From NCBI GenBank assembly GCA_032718475.1, contig JAUCBJ010002271.1, forward strand, positions 1 through 64,000: a stretch of DNA of 64,000 nucleotides, written 5' to 3'. The notes beneath the pieces are model-generated. The model saw only the letters and a program-made list of their open reading frames with translations. It was not told the origin of the DNA and did not search any database. Below, in pieces: positions 55,170-64,000 of the stretch; the stretch's first letter is position 1, and each line of letters begins with the position of its first letter. The position numbers and the translations under genes are program-made. Origin of the DNA: Nemertoderma westbladi (taxonomy: Eukaryota; Xenacoelomorpha; Nemertodermatida; Nemertodermatidae).

Positions 55170-55470
55170 TCGTTTCTCTAAAAGTCCAGTATACCTTTCA
55201 AGCTGGTCTATATATGTTATCGCCGGTCATCCATGGCCACGCTTTCCTTGTGTTGGTTGCCAGAAAAGTAGATCTAGTATGACCTCATGTTTACTTCTCC
55301 AGCAGTGCCCAGTGAAACTCAATATATGTTCATGGAGGGAGGTTGATACAGGTGGTATTGTACCATAAAGCTCGGCGTTTGTCATGTGTTGTCTCCAGCT
55401 GATGTTTAGGGCTGCCCCTAGTAGTCTTGTGTAGCAACCATCAATTCGTTGTTCAAGTGATTTCGTCAGT
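55170..55470 (-). pseudogene. LINE RT C-terminal fragment, relative of alpha
   Basis: The - strand gives LLGAALNISWRQHMTNAELYG, IPPVSTSLHEHI, then LSFTGHCWRSKHEVILDLLFWQPTQGKRGHG and ITYIDQLERYTGLL with one stop. Same block order as alpha (AGHCF...LVLWQPHG...GQPMTF) but a different subfamily, close to a family common in corals and other marine invertebrates. Confidence 0.7.
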
Positions 55471-55504
55471 GTCTCCCCTTATAAAAGTACACATTTCCAC
55501 TGTG

Positions 55505-56165
55505 AATGAAATAATGGTGAATGTTTTAGAACCTTAATAGATATTATTATATGTTAGCTAGTGTTTTTTACTAGCTAGTATTCTTTTGAAAATAAAAAAA
55601 TTTAACTTTGTTTTGTTAACATTATTAGTTATGGTAGCTAAGTTGTTTTTATGGAGCTTGTGAATTATTTACTAGCTAGTAATAGTATGTATTTAAATTG
55701 TTGTTGGTTGTTGGTTGGTTAGCAAGCCTAAATTATTATCCTGGATAATAGTGCTGGATCTCATTCAGGGACACTTTGCTGAATTTATATTAATTTATAA
55801 TCTAATTTATATTATAACTGTACCGCCACACGATGTTCAGCTTAAACTGTTATAATATCATTAATATTTTTGGTAATTAATATATTCTGCAACAGTTTAG
55901 GTCTCTAAAATGCCTCTAATTCTGAAAAATAAATGTTTTCCCAAATTTTTTTTCATAATTTCAAAAAAATGCTAGTCACTGGTAGTAAAAAAACACTAGC
56001 TACACCTTAACAAATAATATATAATAATGTTCTCGAACACTTACCTTACAAAAATAAAAAAAAATACCATATTTTTAAAATTTCAAAAAATTCTAGCTAG
56101 TAAAAAAACACTAGCTACCATAAAAAAATAGATCTACTAATGTTCTAGAACATTCACCAATATCA
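55505..56165. mobile_element. Fold-back MITE with CTAGCTAG-bearing arms
   Basis: Left arm (about 55510-55600: 'ggtgaatgtttta', 'gctagtgttttttactagctag') is the reverse complement of the right arm (about 56075-56165: 'ctagctagtaaaaaaacactagct', 'attcacc'). A second, more diverged right-type arm lies at about 55945-56047. AT-rich, no ORF. Confidence 0.75.
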
Positions 56166-56239
56166 TAAAAGCACTAAAAAGTTGCTATCAGGAACCGGAC
56201 AATTTGGTCCTGGACAATTCAGTCCCAGACAACTCGGTC

Positions 56240-56436
56240 CTAGGACAATTCGGATTGTTCTACATCCGAAAAGCAAGCGTACACGTGGACGACCATCTAT
56301 AACATATATAGACCAGCTTGAGAAAGGGATAATGAACTTGAGAGGAACGAAATTGCGACAACTATGGAGACTCGGGAAGCCTGGAAGGATTTCATTTCCA
56401 CTGTTCGAGTTCGTTCGAACTAGTAGTAGTAGTAGT
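56240..56436 (+). pseudogene. LINE RT C-terminus with (TAG)n tail
   Basis: The frame HPKSKRTRGRPSITYIDQLEK shares ITYIDQLE with the - strand fragment at 55170-55470, then frameshifts through an '...RE.W.DFIS' segment and ends in (tag/agt)n at 56419-56436. The end is 76 bp before copy C exon 2. Confidence 0.7.
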
Positions 56437-56511
56437 TTCTAAAGGTCTTTATATTAAACCAATGAACTATGAAACTACCATCATATATATTTGTTAATGT
56501 TTTATTTGCAG

Positions 56512-56608
56512 CGCTGCCTACAAATGGCCTGATGGTGAATTCATAACTTGTGTTCCATCCTGGGCGAGATGTGATGGAACACAACAATGTGCAGACGGTT
56601 CTGATGAA
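56512..56608 (+). CDS. Copy C exon 2: LDLRa-like module
   Basis: Acceptor 'tatttgcag' ends at 56511; donor 'gtaaga' follows 56608. Encodes AAYKWPDG, ITCVPSWARCDG, QQCADGSDE; same 97 nt and phases as copy B. The calcium motif DGSDE is intact, and the second LDLRa Cys is Trp as in the other copies. The expected 60-nt third exon was not found before 64000. Confidence 0.85.
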
Positions 56609-56988
56609 GTAAGATTGTCTGTGCTTTTGGAAATTATTATGTTTTAAATTAATATTATTTATTAGAAACTCTGATCATACCTTTGACATTGCTTTATTAG
56701 TCTAGAATAGCAGAGTGAATATCAATCATGTCTTTAAACCAGGTCATGATGTTTCTCTTATCATTAGCATCCTATCAGATGCCAGAGCCCTAGCAGGAGC
56801 ATTAATTAGATGTACAGAGCCCTTCAGCGCTTACATCTGGCCGTAAATTCAAATGTGTAATAATTTTAAAAACTGACTGTGTCTATGCAGTATTGTAGTA
56901 TGCAGTAGGAACAGTAGCGACGTTTACATTTAGAGTGCAGTCTCAGTGTAGCCTATGTAGAGAGAGGTGTAGAATGTAGAGAGACATT
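56609..56988. other. No gene seen
   Basis: Flank of copy C exon 2; 'agagccctagca' at about 56785 recurs at about 57871. Confidence 0.4.
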
Positions 56989-57567
56989 ATGAAACACTCT
57001 TATCCAAAGAGGGACCCGAAACCCCTGAAACAACTTGGCTTCGATATCGATGACAGTTCTTCTGAGTCAGATGAGGAAGTATCAGACATCGAATCGACTG
57101 ATGATGAACATGCAGATAATTATTCTGACTCAGAATCTTCCGATTCTGATCCTATAGATTAGGGCCTTCCTACGGGAAGCAGTATTGGTTATGGAAACGT
57201 CCCACCTGAGTTGGCGCCTTGGAAACTTGTAATGGGAAACAATGATTCAATAAACTTAGATAGGCCTTTCACCGTGAACTCTCATCAAGTTGGGTGGCAG
57301 AGTGCTATCGACACAACAGAGTTTGGTTTGAAAGATTATGTCGATATGTTTGTTACTGATAGTTTGATTCAAGTACTGTGTGATAGTACGAATAGAACAA
57401 TCGCCATACAGCGGGAGAAAATAGCTAAATTACCACCGAGAACCGGGAATGGTACTGGAAGCGGTCTGATGGAACTAAAAGTGAAGGACGTTACTCTACT
57501 GGAGATGAGGGCTTTTTTAGGACTCGCTATACTAAGCAATAGTAGAATCTACATTATAATAATATAA
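56989..57567 (+). pseudogene. piggyBac-type transposase, N-terminal part
   Basis: ATG 56989 opens an acidic Asp/Ser/Glu-rich leader (FDIDDSSSESDEEVSD), typical of PGBD-like transposases. An in-frame TAG stands at 57160-57162, then the frame continues PPELAPWKL, DYVDMFVTDSLIQVLCDSTNR (like 'F...FF.......I...TN'), KVKDVTLLEMRAFLGLAIL ('T..E...FLGL.I'). The frame dissolves at 57550, before the DDE catalytic residues. A possible right terminus 'catcaaaggg|ttaa' (about 57906-57919) fits piggyBac's TTAA target, but no matching left end was found. Dead, internally deleted copy. Confidence 0.65.
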
Positions 57568-58349
57568 TACCTGTTAGTCAGGTAACCCAAACCCACTATT
57601 TTTCGAAGTAGGTTACTATCGTATATGCATTGTATAGAAATAAAACTATTAAAAATTTAGAAAAAAAATAAAAATAAATAAAAATAAAAAATATATATAT
57701 AAAAAAAATTTACAAAAATTAAAAAAAAAAATATATAAATATTTTATTATATATATTATTTTATGTATATAATATATTTATATATAAATATATGTTGTAT
57801 ACCTAAATATGTGATACTTTATATGTTGTTTTACATGGATAATGTCTCCTTTAAAATTGGCAATTTTTTCAGAGCCCTAGCAAGCAGTTTCAATTGCCTC
57901 TTCACGCATCAAAGGGTTAATTAGGATTGTCTTATAAATTACAAGATCGCATGATTGGCGCATCGCAAAGGAGACCCTGGTGACCTTGCATATGCTTTCA
58001 AATTCCATTCATTCCATTCAATTCCATGCAAGAGCTTCTTTAACCTAAACCAGAACATACAAATTATAACACTTAAAAATAGCACTGAATTTCTAGGATT
58101 TTTCATAGATTCTAAATTAAACTGGCACATATGAAACACAATCTCTAAAATCTCCAATCCTGCAGGAAAATTAGGTACTAGTTTGCATGTCGACATCCCT
58201 GACCAATTTTTTTACAATGATTTTTTAATAATTTTTGAAGTGGAAATACTAGCTTATTTATCATAGTTTAATCAAGGCCATCATAATATATTGGATACAA
58301 TTGATTGGTGCTCAAAGACTACTTAGCAGTAGTAGAGAAGATGCAGCAA
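57568..58349. other. Low-complexity A/T then unassigned
   Basis: 57650-57800 is A-rich and (ta)-rich simple sequence. Nothing coding recognised. Confidence 0.5.
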
Positions 58350-58680
58350 TCTATGTTGTTCTATTTGTAAATGCAACAAGGACCAACATTCTGACTGTAA
58401 ACTTGGATTACCCTAGTAAGTCCTCAACCACCAGTTTTAGTTCGTGATCAGCTTGGCCTAGTTGGTCATGTAGAAGACTTCTGCTACCTAGTATATTGGA
58501 TTTAAGACCTTCAATTACGAAAGAGAAATATGCATGGAATGGATAGCATTGAATAAGCTATCAAAGGTATGGAAATCACCTCGAATGACACACCTCTGAA
58601 GGTAAAAGTGTTCCAGGGAACAGAAGAGCCTGTTATGTTATGTGGCAGTCCCTGTATGGCTCTTACATCATATGACCAAT
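58350..58680 (+). pseudogene. Highly diverged LINE alpha-like RT fragment
   Basis: 'attctgactgtaaac', 'ggtcatgtagaagacttctgctacct', 'atggaaatcacctcgaatg', 'ggcagtccctgtatggctcttaca' follow the order of alpha codons ILTVN, VDDFCYLGSW, WKSPR, YGSPCWAL. Many gaps and stops; oldest alpha-type relic here. Confidence 0.7.
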
Positions 58681-58994
58681 TCTAGCTAGTAGCTGGCTGT
58701 GACTCCCGCTGTCGCTATTCCTGTATTCTGTACCTGCATTTCAGTAGTATGATTGTTAGGCTTACCTACTAAACTCAATAATTAATAGTAATTAATTAAT
58801 AGTATTAATAATTAATAATAAATCAACTATACTGATATTAGTACTGTATTATGAATGGCAGAGATTATTATGTATGGCAGAGAAGATCTTCTGAATTTAT
58901 CGAGGTTATCCTCAACAAATCTAACTGGGATGTTCTTATTACTTTACGTGAACTAAAACTCTTCCGATTTGAGTCTCTTTATGACTTACGAGAG

Positions 58995-59229
58995 TTCCAC
59001 CGCAAGCCCAGTGCATAATCTTGTACTTTGGCAGCCTCATGGAGTGAATAAGCATGGTGGACAGCCCATGACTTTCTTGCATCTTAAAGGACACTGGCCT
59101 TGAAGATGCGGATGATCTAGCTAATGTCATGGGTGATAGGGAGTTGTGGCGGTGCAATTTTGTCGACAAGCCGGCACAGCATTCTTAAAAATGCAGCTGC
59201 AATGCAGCATGCCGATCCTAGTAGTAGTA
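58995..59229 (+). pseudogene. LINE alpha 3'-end fragment
   Basis: From 'cccagtgcataatcttgtac' through the C-terminal codons, with a ~10-bp gap after 'tttcttg', to the (tag)n tail at 59217-59228. Directly abuts the gamma endonuclease start. Confidence 0.9.
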
Positions 59230-59761
59230 ATTGGTAGGTTTGTGGAACACAGAAGGTGCGTGATCAACACTCAACACAACTACGATTAATCTTTCAATTT
59301 TTCACATATTAGTTCTGGTGGAGACTTTCTGCACAACTGATTTATGCATGGATCAAAGAATATGTTTCTCAACACATGCGCATCCCCCCTCTGAGCTTGG
59401 TGGAAGGCCCTCAGGTGGAATCACGATAGCTCTGGCTAACATCGAGGATTGCAAACCGAATTAAATTTGGGCAGATGAGTTCACTGTTGGGATCAGGTTA
59501 TCTTTATGTTTCGTGATCGGCGCATATTTCTCACCGACCTGTTCAGCAGAATTTATCATTGAATCGTTGTTACCAGTAATTAACTGTATGAAATCTATCA
59601 AAGGCAAGGAAGGTAATCCGTTATCGATATTCTGGTTGGTGATTTTAACTGTAGACTGATGATAGCAGAGCATCTACTTTATGTGATACATTGCATGAAA
59701 TTGACTTTGACGGTATGAACGAGCCAGATGAATACACATATTTTTTCCACAATGGGAAAAG
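59230..59761 (+). pseudogene. LINE gamma endonuclease domain, 5' piece
   Basis: With several frameshifts: LWNTEGA (like 'WN..GL'), LVLVETFC (catalytic Glu region), PSGGITIAL, LCFVIGAYFSPTCSAEFI, VGDFNCR (Asp/Asn of the APE core), TLCDTLHEIDFDGMNEPDEYTYFFHNGK. Order and spacing match an APE endonuclease up to the segment before its last catalytic Asp-His. Frameshifts make it inactive. Confidence 0.7.
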
Positions 59762-61646
59762 TACTACTAGGATTGGCATGCTGCATTGCAGCTGCATTTT
59801 TAGGAATGCTGTGCCGGCTTGTCAACAAAATTGCAGCGCCACAACTCCCTATCACCCATGACATTTGCTAGATCATCCGCATCTTTAAGGCCAGTGTCCT
59901 TTAAGATGCGTTTCAAGAAAGTCATGGGCTGTCCACCATGCTTTTTCACTCCATGAGGCTGCCAAAGTACAAGATTATGCACTGGCTGGTCCTCACGGCA
60001 AAAGCAATGTCCTGCAAAGCGGAGGCGATTTTGTTCTAGTGTCAAGCTTGGGGGAACCAATGAGACACCTCAAATGTTATATAGTGTCTGGTTGGAGATG
60101 TGTGCATTGTACTTGACACAATGAACCCGGCGTAGCATTCTTGTGAATGTGCCATCCAGAGATTTGGTGTCCTCAGCAGTTAGAACCCAGCATGGACTCC
60201 CGTAGAGGAGTACTGGTACTACTGCTGCTCTAAATAATCGGATCTTAAGTTTCCGATTAATTCTCAGTGACTTCCAAATCCTGGAAAGCCTATTCAAGGC
60301 TGCCCATGCCTTTCCCTTACGTATTCGAAGGTCCTCATCTGACTTCCGGATCCATGATCCCAGGTAACAGAAGTCGTCCACATGCTCAAGCATACCATCC
60401 TTTGAGCTTATGCTCATCCGATCAGAGACTTGCTGAGGACTTTCAAAGTTAACTGTCAGAATTTTGGTCTTTCTGGAGTTAATAAAAAGACCAACACTAG
60501 AAGCAGCATTTTCTAATGAGCTGAGGAGCCGTTGGGCTCCATCTAATGATTCTGAGAGTACTCCTAAGTCATCAGCAAAGTCTAGATAAGTTAGGTACTT
60601 GGCAGGATTTCCTCGACTTCTGGAGCCAGTAGGTGGAGTTATCATCACCCCATCATCATTATGATGATCTAAAGACATGCGTAGAACATAGTCAACCACA
60701 ATAATGAAAAAGAATGGTGCAAGTGTGTCTCCTTAACAACTTAACAACAATAACACTTCAAATGGTTCTGTGTCACCGTCAACAGTAGACACAAATGTTG
60801 TCGAATCATCGTATACTGATCTGATTGCTGCAATAATTTCATCAGGAATCCCATATAATGAAAGTATGCTGAACATACGTGAGCGAGAGACTGAATCAAA
60901 GTCCTTGAAGAAGTGAACAAAGATAACAGCCAGATGCCTGTCTTTCTTTTTTGATAATTCTTCAATTATCCTTCTAAGTGCCAAAATGGGCTCCATGGTC
61001 CCACGACCTTTACGGAACCCATTCTGATTTCCACAGAGCAGTCTCTCAATGGGATCCCTGATGCGATTTAATAGAATCCTATTGTATAGCTTTGCAGCAA
61101 TCGAGATCAATGAGATTCCCCGAAAAGAACCATAGAGTGTTAGGTTGCCCTTCTTGGGAACTGGCACCAACTTATTTGTTTTCATTTCTTGTGGGACTCT
61201 TGTTGTTCGGTATATGTCTACTATGATGGGATAGATAAGCTTTAAACACTCAAGGTATTTTAAAGACCTCAGGGGGAACACCATCTACTCCACTGGCACG
61301 ATTGGTCTTAATGCTCTTTGCAGCAGCCTTCACTTCTGCAAAGGAGATATCGCCAATGGGAATATCTGGGAGTACAGACTCAGACACTTTTACTTCTATA
61401 AAGTTATCAGGCAATACCCAGTCATTATTGAGGAGCTTTTCAATGTGGGCTTTCCAACCATTGAGGCGATCGGCTGGTGATTCAGCCTTAACCTTGGTGG
61501 TTGGTTGGCTTTTCCGCCCAGTAAGCAGATTGATCGATTGATAGATTGATAGATTGATGATTGCCTGCTGTCGTCAGCATCATTGATGGCATCAACCTGT
61601 TGGTTTATTAGCTCCTGTAGATTAACAGAGTACTGCCAAACTGCAC
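59762..61646 (-). pseudogene. LINE alpha, longest copy in the window
   Basis: On the - strand from 61646: a linker (QYSVNLQELINQQVDAIND, KVKAESPADRLNGWKAHIEKLL, IPIGDISFAEVKAAAKSIKTNRASGVDGVPPE), RT entry (KLVPVPKKGNLTLYGSFRGISLI), NQNGFRKGRGT, motif A VIFVHFFKDFDSVS (H for the usual Asp), YLDFADDLGVLS (motif C), YLGSWI, LYGSPCW, and the C-terminal AGHCFCREDQPVHNLVLWQPHG block, stop, and (TAC)n complement tail at 59762-59768. Breaks occur near 61284, 60730 and 60065. The motif B region around 60710-60740 is disturbed (a gap, 'cttaacaacttaacaacaataac'). 5' truncated, flanked by the 9-bp duplication described for gamma. Confidence 0.9.
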
Positions 61647-63917
61647 TGGGAAAAGGAAAAATCGATTTGATGTTTATAAAATCGGGATCATGCCCTGTAA
61701 GGGATGGTATGGTGTATGCTCACAACGAGTCATACCAACTGATGAAACCAAACACAGTATTGTTCAGGGTTTGTTCAAATGGAACATCAATAAAGATGAA
61801 ACACTGAGAACTGTTCCAATCAAGAAGCTAAGCACTGATCTGTTAGCTCGTAATATGGAGCCTGTTATGGCGTAGAATATAAACACCAATAATATTTCTG
61901 CAGTTACAAATCATTTATTGATGGTGTCTGAAAGTCTACATGGGGGAAAAACCATTAAATAGTAATAAACCATGGTTCAACCAGCAATGCACTGAACTAA
62001 GATCAAAAGTAAAAGGTCTGAGAAAAAGTCTGAAGCCTCAAAAGACCTATATAAACAACTTAGTATGACAATTACAGATTATAATAGAATACATAAACGG
62101 TGTAAAAGAGAGTATGAACTCCTAAAAGAACTTGAAATAATTGAAGCTGCAGAGGCATCTAGTGAACACTTCTGGAAGATACTCAAATGCAAACCAAGCA
62201 CAGATCGGATACAGCAGGTTACGACTGAAGATTGGAAATCGCATTTCAGTGGTCTGCTTGGGAGTGAAAAAATACCGAGTTTCTCAGTCATTGAAGACAT
62301 TGTTGTCATGGACATGGATGCTGAAATCTCAGCCGCTGAAATAGCCAGCAATATTTCAAAATCGGCCAATGGCAAGGCAGCTCGCCTTGATGGCATAACC
62401 AACTGTTTGAGACCTGTTTGACCTGTTTGAGTATCTCAAACAGGGGTATGGAATATTTCATGTCTTCCTAGTCGCCTTGTTGTTGTTCTGTTTCAACAAC
62501 ACTATCATTCCAGCTCAGTGGTCAACTAGTTATTTAATTCCCCTATATAAAGGGAAGGGTAGCCTAAGACTACCAGGTTCATATCGCGGTATTGTTCTAA
62601 TGAGCTTTCTTTTAAAAACGTACACAGCCATACTAGATTCACGTCTCTACTTGTGGGCTGAGCATAATTTGATATTACCAGCTGAACAATTTGGCTTCAG
62701 AGTAGGAAGGTCAACAATCAAAGCTACAAAAATCCTGTACAGCAATATCTCCAGTTCTCTGGGTGAACCAAAGGGTCACAAGTATTGTCTTTGTAGACTT
62801 TGAAAAAGCATTTGAAAAAGTGAACAGTGTCAATGAAAAAGCATTTGAAAAAGTGAACAGTGTCAAGCTTATAACTATACTTCACAAATTTGGTGTCAGT
62901 ACAAAGTTCCTGAAAGCTCTTTGGGCTATTATTTGTGCAAATTGTATCTTGGTTGTCATTGGTTCACTTGTTACTTCTCCTATTACCCAGACAATTGGTG
63001 TCCTTCAAGGTGACAAAATGTCCCCTCATTTATTCGCACTTTTCGTCGCTGATCTCCCCGCTCGTTGAATTCTATAGGAGTGCTAGTGCTCATGTATGCT
63101 GATGATCTAGTGATAGTGGCTGATACCATCGAGCAAACACAGGACACAATTAATAGACTGTTATCATACTGTAGAAATAACTCGCTGTCTGTTAACATTG
63201 CAAAGACAGAGGCTGTGAAATTCCACCGTAGTGGCCGATTGGCTGCTGCTGACAAGCTTACATATAACAACAAGCAAATCAAATTTGTTTCCAGTTTCAA
63301 CTACCTTGGTATTGTACTAACTTCATTTAACTCGAATTCTGGACACCTAAAGCATCGCTAAAGTAAGGCCATTGCTGTCGTCGTCAGTCTCTCCATCAAA
63401 TTAAGACCTGCAAATGGTCTCACTGTCATCAGCGATGCGCCTATACCAACTTGTGATCATTCCCTCTGCATTATATGGAGTGGAGGTTTTCAAGCTAGAT
63501 AAGGACAGCCAACTGATTCAAGCTCACCTGCAAAAGATCAAAGCGTTTTACATCAAGTTGTGGGCAGGAGTTAGCAAGTTCTCGTCTTCCACTTCTATTT
63601 TAAATGCTATAGAAGACACATCCTGTGACCCTTGGAAACAAACTCTTACCAGATTATCTGGTTTTCGTTGACGCTTTGTGGCACAACATCTGAGCAATGG
63701 GCATCACCATCTGCTCTGTTTTGACTCGCGCTGTTGGAGGCCAAAGCTGACCTGTTGTGTCTGTAAACTCTGTGGAGCGGCAGCAGGCTCACCAGACCAT
63801 ATATTGTCTGATTGTTCCTCTGCTGCACTGGTGACAGGAGATTCCCTGCTTGCACGACTCAAAAAGATACATGAGGCAATAGCAATCCTTGACAAACTGA
63901 GCAGAATCTGCCATTAG
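61647..63917 (+). pseudogene. LINE gamma, 3' piece: linker, RT and C-terminal zinc motif
   Basis: Opens with GKIDLMFIKSGSC (end of the endonuclease), then a linker ending NKPWFNQQCTELRSKVKGL and an Arg/Lys-rich helix (62065-62400). After shifts: STSYLIPLYKGKGSLRLPGSYRGIVLMSF (RT entry), EQFGFRVGRSTIKA, FVDFEKAFEKV (motif A, with an 11-residue tandem duplication), TIGVLQGDKMSPHLFALF (motif B), LMYADDLVIVADTIEQTQDTI (motif C), NYLGIVL, LYGVEVF. Near the end CCVCKLCGAAAGSPDHILSDC is a C-x2-C...H...C zinc motif as found at the C-terminus of several LINE clades. Stop at 63915-63917. At least five frameshifts or stops. Confidence 0.88.
62802..62867 (+). repeat. 33-bp tandem duplication in RT motif A
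   Basis: Two adjacent units (62802-62834, 62835-62867) differ only at the last base. Each encodes EKAFEKVNSV plus one residue, so the frame is kept but motif A is duplicated. Confidence 0.95.
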
Positions 63918-64000
63918 TATGCCTATAGTATATGAAATAGTACTACCCTGTAATGTGCAAGTCAAATGTCTTGTCCTAAGCACATATTAATATACAATTA

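Larger units (their letters stand above)
59230..63917 (+). mobile_element. LINE family gamma, split by an alpha insertion
   Basis: Gamma pieces on the + strand: endonuclease (59230-59761) and then, after the alpha insertion 59762-61646, the rest of the endonuclease, linker, RT and C-terminal domain (61647-63917). The join is marked by a 9-bp duplication TGGGAAAAG at 59753-59761 and 61647-61655. Gamma was already placed 3' of an alpha tail (59229). No clear 3' tail before 64000. Confidence 0.8.

Noticed and set aside
57872-57919. Candidate third exon for copy C after 'ttttttcag'
   Set aside because: The 48-nt frame has no cysteine, so it cannot provide LDLRa Cys-6; it also overlaps a possible piggyBac end.
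58270-58329. Another candidate third exon for copy C, ending IDWCSKTT
   Set aside because: It has W-C near the end like copies A and B but no Cys at the start and no convincing acceptor tract.

Overview
The window is AT-rich animal DNA. Genes are split by GT-AG introns, protein-coding exons are small and far apart, and most of the sequence is transposon debris (APE-type LINEs, a Pao/BEL-like LTR element, a tRNA-derived SINE, fold-back elements, a piggyBac remnant) plus minisatellites. There is no bacterial gene organisation, rRNA, CRISPR array or free-standing tRNA gene. Two palindromic octamers, TAGGCCTA and TACCGGTA, are clearly over-represented. I associate this, from impression only, with marine invertebrate genomes; the species cannot be fixed from the sequence.

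The most interesting host content is a head-to-tail family of small secreted proteins, all on the + strand. Copy A (exons 10775-10938, 11788-11887, 16392-16451) and copy B (23564-23730, 32369-32465, 33850-33909) are complete, each with 107 codons. Copy C (52872-53038, 56512-56608) lacks a recognisable last exon. Exon 1 encodes a signal peptide, a C-x-C...C motif and a conserved N-x-T sequon. Exon 2 encodes most of an LDL-receptor class A-like module. Exon 3 supplies its sixth cysteine and a short tail ending around E-W-C. Intron phases (2, then 0) and exon lengths match between copies, and B and C also share an upstream block about 0.95 kb from exon 1 once transposon insertions are subtracted.

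Layout. 1-3640: 3' part of a (TAG)n-tailed LINE (family alpha), an old LTR plus leader, and a LINE fragment (family gamma). 3641-8020: a LINE with two open ORFs (family beta, - strand) inserted at the YADD codons of gamma. 8021-16451: copy A with SINE, minisatellites and pieces of an unusual reverse transcriptase family (epsilon). 16452-21160: a BEN-domain gene or pseudogene (- strand) with a 45-bp coding repeat, and a Pao integrase remnant. 21245-33909: copy B, its intron filled by fold-back elements, LINEs and 42-bp and 68-bp minisatellites. 33910-38092: LINE scraps and a GATC-dense tract. 38093-46663: a young LTR retrotransposon with 1.23-kb near-identical LTRs, a gag-protease ORF, no reverse transcriptase, and a second zinc-knuckle ORF interrupted by one TGA. 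46664-56608: a second, broken beta copy and copy C. 56609-64000: piggyBac remnant, then a gamma element (59230-63917) split by an alpha element with a 9-bp target duplication.

Everything rests on reading motifs, reading frames and repeats by eye; no database search was possible. LINE families are given Greek labels only for cross-reference.
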